A stretch of DNA of 59,134 nucleotides from an uncultured Mycoplasmatales bacterium (GTDB lineage: Bacteria; Bacillota_I; Bacilli_A; UBA3375): the NCBI GenBank assembly GCA_937936465.1, contig CALDDH010000001.1, positions 1-59,134 on the forward strand. Direction: 5' to 3'. How positions within the stretch are numbered: position 1 is the first letter of the stretch; each line of letters opens with the position of its first letter. The notes under the pieces were generated by a model. It was not told where the DNA came from and ran no database searches. It worked only from the letters and a program-made list of their open reading frames with translations. Position numbers and translations under genes: made by a program. Positions 43,683 through 52,074 of this stretch are shown piece after piece.

Positions 43683-43949
43683 ATGGTTATTATCGAACAA
43701 AATAAAAATGGGCGAGTATATATAGATCAATTTGAAATAAAAAGATTATCAATGTTGTTTTTAAAAGAAAATTTTCCGAGTATAAAAGATCTATTCATTG
43801 GATTTGATGGAAATAAAATGAAACTAAATTTTTCAAATGATAGCAATTTAAACATTGATGATTTAGGAAAAATAAGGCATGATTTAATTATTTTTTTACA
43901 AACTAATGTTCATTTTGATTTAAAACAATTAGATATCAATGTTATATAA
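43683..43949 (+). CDS. Small protein in the yqhY position, family uncertain
   Basis: Product of 88 residues between efp and nusB, the slot that holds the Asp23/YqhY gene in Bacillus. The start VIIEQNKNGRVYIDQFEIKR loosely recalls Asp23 (GKVEIAPEV), but the Gly-Val signature is missing and the chain is shorter than YqhY (about 135). AAGGAG precedes it and a terminator follows. Best viewed as a positional and possibly highly diverged Asp23 relative. Confidence 0.6.
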   Translation: MVIIEQNKNGRVYIDQFEIKRLSMLFLKENFPSIKDLFIGFDGNKMKLNFSNDSNLNIDDLGKIRHDLIIFLQTNVHFDLKQLDINVI

Positions 43950-43979
43950 ATAATAGCAAATTTTTGCTATTATTTATTT
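43948..43979 (+). terminator. Strong terminator between the yqhY-slot gene and nusB
   Basis: AAATAATAGCAAA pairs with TTTGCTATTATTT over 13 bases (43948-43960, 43963-43975), followed by TATTTT. No promoter is obvious before nusB 22 bases on, so it may attenuate rather than stop. Confidence 0.75.
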
Positions 43980-44000
43980 TAAAAGGAGGTGTAATTAATT

Positions 44001-44426
44001 GTGGATAAGAAAGAAATTACTCAAAGAAATATAGTTGAAAAGAAAGTTATTGAAAAAGAAAGACAAGAGTCTGAAGATATAATTAAAATATTATATTCAA
44101 AAATGATAGCAAATAAAATGAATTTAGAATTTGATCAAGCAATTCATGATCCAGAAATTATTCAAGTGGTCTATCTAATAGATCAAGATGTTGATTTAAT
44201 AAATCAAAAAATTAAAAAGAATTTAAAAAAATGGTCATTTCTTGAGATGAATCCTGTTAATATTGCAATATTGCAATTGGCAATTTATCAAATGAAAGAA
44301 AATAAGTTACCTGTTTCAGTTATCATAAATGAAGCATTAAATTTTACAAAAAAATATAGTGATGTTAAATCTAAAAATTTTATTCATCATGTTTTATCAA
44401 ATGTAAGTAAGGAATACTATGAGTAA
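44001..44426 (+). CDS. nusB: Transcription antitermination protein NusB
   Basis: Product of 141 residues of helical NusB fold: ILYSKMIANKMNLEF, the central LKKWSFLEMNPVNIAILQLAIYQM, and C-terminal VSVIINEALNFTKKYSD. NusB with NusE binds boxA in rRNA transcripts. The start is GTG 44001 behind AAAGGAGGTG, with somewhat long spacing (about 11). Overlaps xseA by eight bases. Confidence 0.9.
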   Translation: MDKKEITQRNIVEKKVIEKERQESEDIIKILYSKMIANKMNLEFDQAIHDPEIIQVVYLIDQDVDLINQKIKKNLKKWSFLEMNPVNIAILQLAIYQMKENKLPVSVIINEALNFTKKYSDVKSKNFIHHVLSNVSKEYYE

Positions 44427-45699
44427 TCAAAAGCAATCCTTAACACCAACGGCTGTTAATAAATATTTGAAAACAATATTGGAAAAAGATAAGTTTTTAA
44501 TCTCCTTTTATATTAAAGGAGAAATTTCTAATTTAAAGTATCATAGTAATGGTAATATGTATTTTTCAATCAAAGATAATAATGCCTCAATTAGCTGTAT
44601 TATGTTTGCAAATGCTGTCAAATTAATAAGTTTTAAAGTAATTGAAGGTGATAAAGTTCAGTTGCAAGGAGCTATTTATTTATATGTAAAGGCTGGACAA
44701 TATAATATTAATGTTAAAGCCATTGAAAAAATTGGAATGGGTGATTTATATTTAAAGTATGAGGAACTTAAGAAAAATTTATTATTATTAGGATATTTTG
44801 ATCAAGAAAATAAACAAAATATTCCTAGATTTCCACAAACAATTGGAGTTATCACTTCACAAACTGGTGCTGCTATTCAAGACATCATTACAACAATTAA
44901 AAGAAGGTATCCAATTTGTCAAATAATAGTTTTTCCAACGACTGTACAAGGAACTAAAGGAACAAAAGAAATAGTAGATAACATCTTCTTGGCAAATCAA
45001 AAATATCAATGTGATGTATTAATTGTTGGTAGAGGTGGAGGGTCAATTGAAGACTTATGGAATTTTAATGAAGAAGAAGTTGTTAAAGCTGTTTATGAAT
45101 CAAAGATTCCAATTATTTCTTCTGTTGGACATGAGACAGATACAACTTTAATTGACTTAGTGGCTGATATGCGAGCACCAACTCCTACAGCAGCAGCAGA
45201 AATAGCAACACCAAATATTGATGAGTTAAATCAAATTATTTTAACTAATAAAAATAAAATGATAATGTTACTTAAAAATAAAATTGAAAGTAATAATTTA
45301 AAGCTAAATATTATTGAACAAAATCAATATTTTCTCGATCCATTATTAAATAAGCGAACATCATTTGATCAAACTTTACAAGAGTTTGAATATCAAGAAC
45401 AAGAAATTCAAAATATTATTAAAAATAGTTTTTTACAAATAAGTAATTTGAAAAAAGAATTAAATAGTGCTGTTACAAATAAAATAAATATAACTAATAA
45501 AAATATTGAATATAAAAAAGAGTTACTTGATTATTTGAATCCTTTAACAATTCTTTCTAAGGGTTATAGTATAAGTAAGGTAGATGGAAAAGTTATTAAA
45601 AGTATTAATCAATTAAAAACTAATGATTCAATAAATATTATGTATAGTGATGGTCATGTTGAAGCGAATATCAAAGCAATTAAGGAGAAAAATGAGTAA
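44419..45699 (+). CDS. xseA: Exodeoxyribonuclease VII large subunit
   Basis: Single-strand exonuclease subunit of 426 residues: N-terminal OB fold (LTPTAVNKYLKTILE, ISFYIKGEISNLKYHSNGNMYFSIKD), then catalytic core IGVITSQTGAAIQDII, VLIVGRGGGSIEDLWNFNEE, ISSVGHETDTTLIDLVAD and RAPTPTAAAE. A coiled-coil stalk leads to SKGYSISK. Coupled to xseB by an eight-base overlap. Confidence 0.95.
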   Translation: MSNQKQSLTPTAVNKYLKTILEKDKFLISFYIKGEISNLKYHSNGNMYFSIKDNNASISCIMFANAVKLISFKVIEGDKVQLQGAIYLYVKAGQYNINVKAIEKIGMGDLYLKYEELKKNLLLLGYFDQENKQNIPRFPQTIGVITSQTGAAIQDIITTIKRRYPICQIIVFPTTVQGTKGTKEIVDNIFLANQKYQCDVLIVGRGGGSIEDLWNFNEEEVVKAVYESKIPIISSVGHETDTTLIDLVADMRAPTPTAAAEIATPNIDELNQIILTNKNKMIMLLKNKIESNNLKLNIIEQNQYFLDPLLNKRTSFDQTLQEFEYQEQEIQNIIKNSFLQISNLKKELNSAVTNKINITNKNIEYKKELLDYLNPLTILSKGYSISKVDGKVIKSINQLKTNDSINIMYSDGHVEANIKAIKEKNE

Positions 45700-45895
45700 T
45701 CAGAAAAAAACATTTGAAGAGAATTATAATGAATTATTAGAAATAATTGAAGTTTTGCAAGATGAAGATAAAAGTTTAGATGAATCAATTGAGAATTTTA
45801 AAAAAGGAATTGAATTACATCAGCTTTGTAAATCAAAATTAGATGAAGCACAAAATACAGTTATTAAAATAATTGGTAATAGTAATGAGAATTAA
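45692..45895 (+). CDS. xseB: Exodeoxyribonuclease VII small subunit
   Basis: Product of 67 residues: TFEENYNELLEIIEVLQDE, then LDESIENFKKGIELHQLCKSKLDEAQ, the standard helical hairpin that coats the XseA stalk. ATG 45692 follows AAGGAG; upstream in-frame ATGs lack a ribosome binding site. It ends inside the next gene. Confidence 0.94.
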   Translation: MSNQKKTFEENYNELLEIIEVLQDEDKSLDESIENFKKGIELHQLCKSKLDEAQNTVIKIIGNSNEN

Positions 45896-46901
45896 ATTAA
45901 TTTTAAGTTTTTTTATTATTTTAATTAGTTTATTAATTTTTTGGATATTAATTTTATCAAATCAAAAAACTGAAGATATTTATTTTACTGTTAATAGTGG
46001 TGAAAATATATCTGATGTTCTAACTAGATTAGATGATCAAAAATTAATCTCTAATTATAATAAAGCAATTAAATTAGCAGATGAAAAGGAATTGATTTTA
46101 TATCCAAACACTTATGTTTTGAATAAGAAGATGTCTGATCAAGAGGTTATTGAAATCTTGAACAATCCACAATCTAATAGCGATGATATTGAGATGCTTA
46201 TTGTCCCTGAAGGTTCCAAACTTATAGATATAGCACAAGAGATTGAGTTGAAGAGTAATGGTAAATATAGTCAAACAGAAATTTTAAATAAATGGTCTGA
46301 TAAGCAATATTTAAATCAATTAATTGATGATTACATTATATTAACAAATGAAATATTAAATCCAAGCATTAAATATCCACTGGAAGGTTATATGTATCCA
46401 GCAACATATCCAATAAATGAAAGCATGAGCATTGATGATATAACAAGGATGATGTTAGATCAAATGGAAAGTAAATTAATAGACTATAAATTAGTAGGTG
46501 ATCTTACATATCATCAATACTTAACTTTAGCATCAATTGTAGAGCGTGAAACATTGCATGTAGAAGATAAAGCAATCGTTGCTCAAGTGTTTATTAATCG
46601 CCTTGAATGTGATATGTTAATCCAATCTGATATTACTGTTTTATATGCTGAGCAAAGAAATGGTCCGCAAGTATTATATAGTGACCTTGAGTATGACGAT
46701 CCTTATAATACTTATATTTATAAGGGTTTACCACCGGGGCCAATTGCTTCCCCATCAATTGAATCAATCGATGCTGTCTTTAATCCTAATAGCAATAATT
46801 ACTTGTATTTCTTTGCGGACCAAGATTCAGGAGAAATATATTATTCAGAAACATATGAAGAACATCAAGAGGTAGCTGAAAAAAATGCATGGATTTTTTA
46901 A
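45885..46901 (+). CDS. mltG: Endolytic murein transglycosylase MltG
   Basis: Membrane-anchored enzyme of 338 residues (one helix near residues 3-24) that cuts nascent glycan strands and helps set their length. It has a LysM-like part (VNSGENISDVLTRL, VPEGSKLIDIAQEI), YPLEGYMYPATYPI, the catalytic Glu in LASIVERETL, and PYNTYIYKGLPPGPIASP. ATG 45885 lies inside xseB (11-base overlap) with a poor Shine-Dalgarno, so coupling to xseB is likely. Its presence argues for peptidoglycan. Confidence 0.93.
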   Translation: MRIKLILSFFIILISLLIFWILILSNQKTEDIYFTVNSGENISDVLTRLDDQKLISNYNKAIKLADEKELILYPNTYVLNKKMSDQEVIEILNNPQSNSDDIEMLIVPEGSKLIDIAQEIELKSNGKYSQTEILNKWSDKQYLNQLIDDYIILTNEILNPSIKYPLEGYMYPATYPINESMSIDDITRMMLDQMESKLIDYKLVGDLTYHQYLTLASIVERETLHVEDKAIVAQVFINRLECDMLIQSDITVLYAEQRNGPQVLYSDLEYDDPYNTYIYKGLPPGPIASPSIESIDAVFNPNSNNYLYFFADQDSGEIYYSETYEEHQEVAEKNAWIF

Positions 46902-46957
46902 AAAAATATTCTAAATGTGTTAAGATTGATTATATAAAATAGAAAATGAGAGGTATT

Positions 46958-48277
46958 ATGAAAAAAATTAAAAATATATTTAAAAAGAAAAATACAAAAG
47001 AAATAAAAAAAGAAGAAACAAATAAAGTCAAAAAGAAAAAAATTAAAAAAGAAATAAAAGTAAAAAATATTGAAAAAATTAAGTATAAAAAGAAAAAAGT
47101 TGATTTAAGAGCGAATAAAGTTGAAGAATTTGAAAAAGTTAATACGACTATTCAAGTTGAAGAAATAAATAAATCAAAGATAGAAAATAAGTCTAAAGAA
47201 GAACCAAGAATTAGAAGAAAGAAACATAATTTTAAAACTAAAAAAGTCCAAGAAGATTTAAATTTATTTGGAATCGATATTCAAGATGTAAAAATAGGTG
47301 ATAAAGTTAAAGTTAAAATTATTAAAGAAGAAATTGATTCATATATTGTTGGAATAGTTGGTAATTACAATGAGGCAATATTGAAAAAAGAAGAATTAAT
47401 AGATAAGGTATCAGTTGGACAAGAGATTGATGCTGTTATTTATTATTACTATGATCATATGTATCATGTTTCTCAATCAAGAATTGAATATTTCAATTCT
47501 CTTAATAGCTTAGAGGAAAAGATCGCAACAAAAGAAGTTGTAAGTGCTAAAGTTTTAAGTTACAAAAATTATAATTTTCATGTTTTAATTGATCAAAGAG
47601 TAAATGCAATGGTTTATATTAAAAATATCGATTTATCTTTTGTTAATAATCCAAATGCATATGTTGGTAAAACATTTGACTTCTTAGTAATTAAGAAATC
47701 TGATGATAAAAAATTTAAATTTGAATTATCACGAGTAGATTTACTATTAAAAGAACAAAGTGATATAATCGAAAACTTAGCTGTTGGAGATAAAATAGAA
47801 GTAAATAATTTGAATGTCAATAAAGGTGGTCTTGATTTTAGTTACAAAGGATTAAGAGGATTTATTCCAATGAGTGAAATATCATATCATTATATTAATG
47901 ATACAAATGATATTAAAGATTTAATTGATTTAGATGGTAATCAAGAAGTTGAAATAATTGAAATAAAAAAACAAAAATCAAGATTAGAAGTTGTTTGTTC
48001 AATTAAAAAAACTAAACCATCATTATTTAGTCAATTTATTGAAGTTCATAAGCCATTAGAAACTATTGAAGGTCAAATATTTGATGTAAGGAAATATGGA
48101 TTTATTATTGAATTTGAATTTCATCAAAGAGCATTATTACATGTTAATGAAATGAGCCAAGAAATGTCAGCAACAATCAAAGAATATAAGAAAAATGATT
48201 TAATTAATGTAATTATCAAAGATATTGATATTGAGAATGAAAAAATTTCATTAACAACTATTGCCGAAAGTGAGTAA
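46958..48277 (+). CDS. S1-repeat RNA-binding protein with Lys-rich N-terminus
   Basis: Product of 439 residues. The first 90 or so are dominated by Lys (FKKKNTKEIKKEETNKVKKK). Then come four S1-like OB repeats: IGDKVKVKIIKEEIDSYIVG, a degenerate second (EVVSAKVLSYKNYNFHVLI), a third AVGDKIEVNNLNVNKGGLDF with YKGLRGFIPMSEIS, and a fourth ETIEGQIFDVRKYGFIIEF with RALLHVNEM. This resembles ribosomal protein S1 homologues of Bacillota. ATG 46958 behind GAGAGG is preferred to ATG 46946. Confidence 0.85.
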   Translation: MKKIKNIFKKKNTKEIKKEETNKVKKKKIKKEIKVKNIEKIKYKKKKVDLRANKVEEFEKVNTTIQVEEINKSKIENKSKEEPRIRRKKHNFKTKKVQEDLNLFGIDIQDVKIGDKVKVKIIKEEIDSYIVGIVGNYNEAILKKEELIDKVSVGQEIDAVIYYYYDHMYHVSQSRIEYFNSLNSLEEKIATKEVVSAKVLSYKNYNFHVLIDQRVNAMVYIKNIDLSFVNNPNAYVGKTFDFLVIKKSDDKKFKFELSRVDLLLKEQSDIIENLAVGDKIEVNNLNVNKGGLDFSYKGLRGFIPMSEISYHYINDTNDIKDLIDLDGNQEVEIIEIKKQKSRLEVVCSIKKTKPSLFSQFIEVHKPLETIEGQIFDVRKYGFIIEFEFHQRALLHVNEMSQEMSATIKEYKKNDLINVIIKDIDIENEKISLTTIAESE

Positions 48278-48278
48278 A

Positions 48279-49055
48279 ATGAATGAAAAAATGAATATTG
48301 AAGAAACATTAAAAAATCGTCGATCATATCGTAATTATACTAATCAAAAAGTTGATTTGGATATTGTAAAAAATGCGATTATAAGTGCACAAAGAAGTGC
48401 TACTTCAGTTAATGGACAACAAATTAGTGTTGTTATAACAGAGGATCAAGATAAATTAAATAAAATGTCAGATATTAATTGGGGACAAAAAACTTTAAAA
48501 GAGTGTAGTGTCTTATTAACTTTTGTTGTTGATTATAACCGCTCTGATGAAATGGTTGAAGATGGAAAGATGATTCATCAAGATGATATTGAATCAGTTA
48601 TTGTTGGTGCTGTAGATGCTGGTTTAGTTGCACAAAGTGTTGAGCTTATTTTACAATCTAAAAAGATTGGAACTTGCATGATTGGTGGTATTAGACAAGA
48701 TATGAAGAAAGTGTCAGAAGTTCTGGGAATAACTGGTTTAGCATTTCCAGTATTTTCAATGACAGTTGGTTATCCAAAAGAATTTATGAATAAAGAAGAT
48801 GATATAAGACCAAGAGTTAATAAAGATTCATTTTTATTCATTGATCAGTACAATGAACAAAAAGTCCGCGATGGTGCTCAGGAATACAATTTAAATTTAA
48901 ATAAATGGTGGGAAAAAAGAGGATATACAGAGTATAATACATATAAAGATAGTATGAATAGGTTCTATAGTTCATATTATTTACCAAATGAATTTTCTGA
49001 ATTATTAGAAATGGGATTTTTAAGTAAATATGAGGAAAAAAATAGGAGAAACTAA
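48279..49055 (+). CDS. NfsA-like FMN nitroreductase
   Basis: Oxidoreductase of 258 residues: LKNRRSYRNYTNQKVDLDIVK and AQRSATSVNGQQISVVIT (FMN site), DAGLVAQSVELILQSKKIG, CMIGGIRQDMKKVSEVLG, FSMTVGYPKEFM. Longer than the NfsB-like protein at 10722 and of the NfsA/FRP branch that prefers NADPH. ATG 48279 is one base after the S1 gene stop with only GTGAG upstream, so the start is not certain (ATG 48291 is an alternative). Confidence 0.88.
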   Translation: MNEKMNIEETLKNRRSYRNYTNQKVDLDIVKNAIISAQRSATSVNGQQISVVITEDQDKLNKMSDINWGQKTLKECSVLLTFVVDYNRSDEMVEDGKMIHQDDIESVIVGAVDAGLVAQSVELILQSKKIGTCMIGGIRQDMKKVSEVLGITGLAFPVFSMTVGYPKEFMNKEDDIRPRVNKDSFLFIDQYNEQKVRDGAQEYNLNLNKWWEKRGYTEYNTYKDSMNRFYSSYYLPNEFSELLEMGFLSKYEEKNRRN

Positions 49056-50152
49056 TGATTAAGAAATTATTTATATTATTTATTATCATTGGAATTAGTT
49101 TGTTTTTCTTTAGTAATTCAAATATATTTTTCCAAATTACACATGATAAGTTAGAAATTGATCAAGCTAATGTTTATGGAGAAAGTTTAAATATTAGTTT
49201 TAATGATAGTTTTGAAAATAAAATTAATTTATATGATCAAAATGGTAATGTGTTTGATCAGGAAATTGAAACTAACGAAGAAATTGACCATGGTATAGAT
49301 CCGCTTGATATAAAAAGTGGTAAATATTTTTTATTAGATGAAAATGATCAATTATTGACTTCAGAAGAAGAAATTAATATAGATTACTATACTGTTACTA
49401 GAGATAATAAAAATTATAATATTAAATTAACTAATCCGCATGGATATTTAGAACTGGAAAAAAGTAAGGAAAAATTACCAGACGGATACTATGATATTTT
49501 AATTGATCCAGGTCATGGTGGACAAGATGTTGGCTCAACCGGTTCTCAAGGAGCAGAGGAATCAAATTTAAACCTAGAAGTTAGTCTGAAATTAAAATCT
49601 GAATTGGAAGAAATGGGTTATACTGTTGGATTAACAAGATCTGATGATTCTTTACCTGGTGATGAGTGTGATGGTATTTCATCATACTGTGAAAATGGAC
49701 GTGTATCACAGGCTTATGAGAAGCATGCAAGGTTATATATTTCATTACATCATAACACTGGTGGAGGAAGTGGATTTGAAGTTTATTCATCACTGCATTC
49801 ATCAGATGATTTAGCAAGTGAGATAGTCAATCAATTATCAACTGAGTTAACTCCATCATCAAAAGAAACTGGAATGATAGACTTAGGTTTATATAACTAC
49901 ACATTTTATGATGAAGAATATATGTTTGAAAGTGATTATTATTATGTAATTCGTGAAACAGGTGGATTAGCAACAAAAGGAACATCAGAAGAAAATTTAA
50001 CTAGAAGTCAATCTCCAGTTGGATCTGAAAGTATTTTAATTGAACTAGGATACATTGATAATTTAAAGGATGAATCATTTCATAGTAGTCAAGAAGTTCA
50101 ATCACTAGAAGCTAATTTAATTGCAAAAGCAATTGATAGTTATTTAAATTAA
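49055..50152 (+). CDS. N-acetylmuramoyl-L-alanine amidase (Amidase_3)
   Basis: Cell-wall hydrolase of 365 residues. An N-terminal membrane helix (4-22) is followed by an external linker domain (about 25-145) and a catalytic domain. Zinc ligands are ILIDPGHGGQD (His), GAEESNLN (Glu) and YISLHHNTGG (His). The catalytic Glu is in ILIELGYIDN. The active-site loop carries DECDGISSYCENGR with two Cys that could form a disulfide. Overlaps the nitroreductase stop by one base. Confidence 0.93.
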   Translation: MIKKLFILFIIIGISLFFFSNSNIFFQITHDKLEIDQANVYGESLNISFNDSFENKINLYDQNGNVFDQEIETNEEIDHGIDPLDIKSGKYFLLDENDQLLTSEEEINIDYYTVTRDNKNYNIKLTNPHGYLELEKSKEKLPDGYYDILIDPGHGGQDVGSTGSQGAEESNLNLEVSLKLKSELEEMGYTVGLTRSDDSLPGDECDGISSYCENGRVSQAYEKHARLYISLHHNTGGGSGFEVYSSLHSSDDLASEIVNQLSTELTPSSKETGMIDLGLYNYTFYDEEYMFESDYYYVIRETGGLATKGTSEENLTRSQSPVGSESILIELGYIDNLKDESFHSSQEVQSLEANLIAKAIDSYLN

Positions 50153-50560
50153 TAAATAAGTAATAAGATGATTTACTTTACTATAAAAAATTATAATATC
50201 ATTGCTATGGTTGAAAGTTAAAACACCACCCTTTTTATTGCCATAATAAATGGTATAAATTTCATAGTAAAATCTGCATATAAAGTTATGAGATAATACT
50301 TTTGTAAGAAACTTGATAATTTGTATTATTATGTAATTGATTAATATTATATATCCGCATCTAGATGTTTACTTAAAGTATTTAATATGAATCTTTTTTG
50401 GTTAATTTATATTATTATTTCAAAAAAGAAGATTACAGATTCTTGACTTTAAATTACAATGTATATTTAGAAAATAAAACATGGATATATGTTATAATTA
50501 GTTTAATTTATATTACTATTTCAAAAATAGATAAATTATATAAATATAAAGGGAGTATAT
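50153..50560. other. Intergenic region with repeat pair and possible element relic
   Basis: 408 bases without a supportable gene. It contains CCACCCTTTTTATTGCCATA (from 50226), similar to CCACCTTTCTTTATTGTCGC at 58886 upstream of the right-hand IS3 gene. It also contains two near-identical 25-base repeats and an extended -10 TG-T-TATAAT (50490-50498) for the GLUG gene. Confidence 0.5.
50402..50527 (+). repeat. Two 25-base direct repeats flanking the GLUG-gene promoter
   Basis: Copies at 50402-50426 and 50503-50527, 101 bases apart, differ at one base (TTAATTTATATTA then T or C, then TATTTCAAAAA). The second lies in the 5' leader between the -10 and the start codon. Confidence 0.75.
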
Positions 50561-51697
50561 ATGATAAAAAAAATTATGTTTGTATGTGTTTCAATTGTTA
50601 TATTATATAGTAGTAGTTTAAATTTGTTGGCAGATCAAAAAAGTGAACATATAATTACTACATGTAAAGATTTAGAGAGTATTGGACATGGAGAAAACTA
50701 TTTAGGGGCAACTCATGATGAAGCATGGGCATTGTCTGATGATTATATAGTTGTAAATAATATTGACTGTTCTGCAACTAATCCCAATAATTCCAACCAC
50801 GACACTACGCCTGAAAATACCTATGGATCAGATGGATTTGAATCGATTGGTACAGAAGAAAATCCATTTACAGGAACATTTAATGGACAAATGAATACAA
50901 TTAATAATTTATATATAAATGTTGTAGAAAATTATTTTGAACAAGGTTTATTTGGATATGTCAGTGGTGGTCAAATAACTAATATCAATATGGTTAATGT
51001 TGATATATCAGGTTGGGTTAAAGTTGGCTCAATTGCTGGTAATGCTGTTAATGGAACATCAATTTCTAATTGTGCTGTTCAAGGGGTTGTTAATGGGCAT
51101 GCTGAAACAGGTGGGATTGTTGGTATTATGAGAAGTGGATCAATAGACAATGTTTATTTTAATGGAACAGTATCAAGCGGTGCACATTTAGGTGGAATTG
51201 TTGGGTGGATACAAAATTCTATAATCTCTAATTCATATAGCACAGGTGAAGTTAAATCTGTAGCAAATAATTATGAACCAATGGGAGGACTAGTTGGATC
51301 AACTATTGGTGATATGACCATTTCAAATAGTTATTCATCATCTGATGTTACGGGGATGTATGTTTCAGATGGGACAATAGGAGGATTAGTAGGACTAAAT
51401 GAGGACAATTTACAATTGATAAATAGTTATAGTTATGAAGATCAAGTTATTACAAGTAATGGAGAAAGTAATATTGTAGATGAGAGTTCAATTATAGGAG
51501 CAGGCGATGAAAAAGTAAATGGTAGTTTAAATATATGTACAAAGGATAATATTTCTAATATTAATAATTGGTATACAGATGTATTGAAATGGGATACAGA
51601 TAATATTTGGGATGTTGGAATTCAAGGAAGTAATGGTAATATAATATATCCTCATTTTAAAAATATGGATAATCAAATAAATAAAGATATTGAATAA
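50561..51697 (+). CDS. Secreted GLUG-repeat surface protein
   Basis: Product of 378 residues with a signal peptide (about 1-25, ending NLLA). A beta-solenoid follows with GLUG-type repeats: GLFGYVSGGQITNINMVNVD, VGSIAGNAVNGTSISNCAV, TGGIVGIMRSGSIDNVYFNG, LGGIVGWIQNSIISNSYSTG, and MGGLVGSTIGDMTISNSYSS. The lead-in FESIGTEENPFTGTFNGQM and NTINNLYI are typical. There is no LPxTG or C-terminal membrane helix, so it is probably released or held by non-covalent contacts. GLUG proteins are often adhesins or protease-like surface proteins; no peptidase domain is seen. GGGAG precedes the ATG. Confidence 0.85.
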   Translation: MIKKIMFVCVSIVILYSSSLNLLADQKSEHIITTCKDLESIGHGENYLGATHDEAWALSDDYIVVNNIDCSATNPNNSNHDTTPENTYGSDGFESIGTEENPFTGTFNGQMNTINNLYINVVENYFEQGLFGYVSGGQITNINMVNVDISGWVKVGSIAGNAVNGTSISNCAVQGVVNGHAETGGIVGIMRSGSIDNVYFNGTVSSGAHLGGIVGWIQNSIISNSYSTGEVKSVANNYEPMGGLVGSTIGDMTISNSYSSSDVTGMYVSDGTIGGLVGLNEDNLQLINSYSYEDQVITSNGESNIVDESSIIGAGDEKVNGSLNICTKDNISNINNWYTDVLKWDTDNIWDVGIQGSNGNIIYPHFKNMDNQINKDIE

Positions 51698-51709
51698 TAT
51701 GATAAAATA

Positions 51710-51732
51710 AAATTCTTAATTGAATTTTTTTT
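51710..51732 (+). terminator. Terminator of the GLUG-protein gene
   Basis: AAATTC/GAATTT stem with loop TTAATT, then T run; AT-rich and short. Confidence 0.55.
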
Positions 51733-51739
51733 ATATCTT

Positions 51740-51766
51740 TGTTATAATATGAATAAGCGTTCATAT
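51740..51766 (+). promoter_or_regulatory. Promoter and ArsR/SmtB-type operator of the arsR-MATE-gshF operon
   Basis: Extended -10 TG-T-TATAAT (51740-51748) overlaps ATATGAATAAGCGTTCATAT (51747-51766). That is a perfect inverted repeat with 7-base arms (ATATGAA/TTCATAT) and 6-base centre. TGAA-N6-TTCA is the half-site arrangement of SmtB/CzrA/ArsR operators. It would cover the transcription start and give autoregulation. Confidence 0.8.
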
Positions 51767-51798
51767 GAATGAATAGGAATATAAAATGTGAGGTATTA

Positions 51799-52074
51799 AT
51801 GGAAAACAAAATTAATTTATTTAAGTTATTAAGTACAAATTCAAGGTATTTAATTTTTACAGCATTAATAGAACAAGAGTTATGTATTTGTGAAATTGAA
51901 GAGTTAGTTGGTCTAACCCAGTCAAATGCATCAAAACAAATGAATATATTTAAACAATTAAATATTGTTACACAAAGAACAAGTGGTCCACATAAGTTTT
52001 ACAAAATCAATAATCAATTTATAATTGAAAATAAAAAGTTAATTGATTATATAAAGGATACAGATGATAAGTAA
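51799..52074 (+). CDS. arsR: ArsR-family repressor with ELCxC metal(loid) site
   Basis: Winged-helix repressor of 91 residues: STNSRYLIFTALIEQELCICEIEELVGLTQSNASKQMNIFKQL and the wing VTQRTSGPHKFYKI. Cys29 and Cys31 in ELCICE match the alpha-3 ELCVCDL site of ArsR and CadC, which binds As(III)/Sb(III) or Cd/Pb and releases DNA. The third Cys of E. coli ArsR (position +3) is Glu here. ATG 51799 behind GAGG is preferred to ATG 51769, which would lie in the operator-proximal leader. Overlaps the MATE gene by 11 bases. Confidence 0.88.
   Translation: MENKINLFKLLSTNSRYLIFTALIEQELCICEIEELVGLTQSNASKQMNIFKQLNIVTQRTSGPHKFYKINNQFIIENKKLIDYIKDTDDK

Noticed and set aside
50398-50610. 70-codon frame upstream of the GLUG gene
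   Set aside because: It overlaps the promoter, leader and signal-peptide region of the GLUG gene in another frame, has no ribosome binding site, and includes one copy of the direct repeat.
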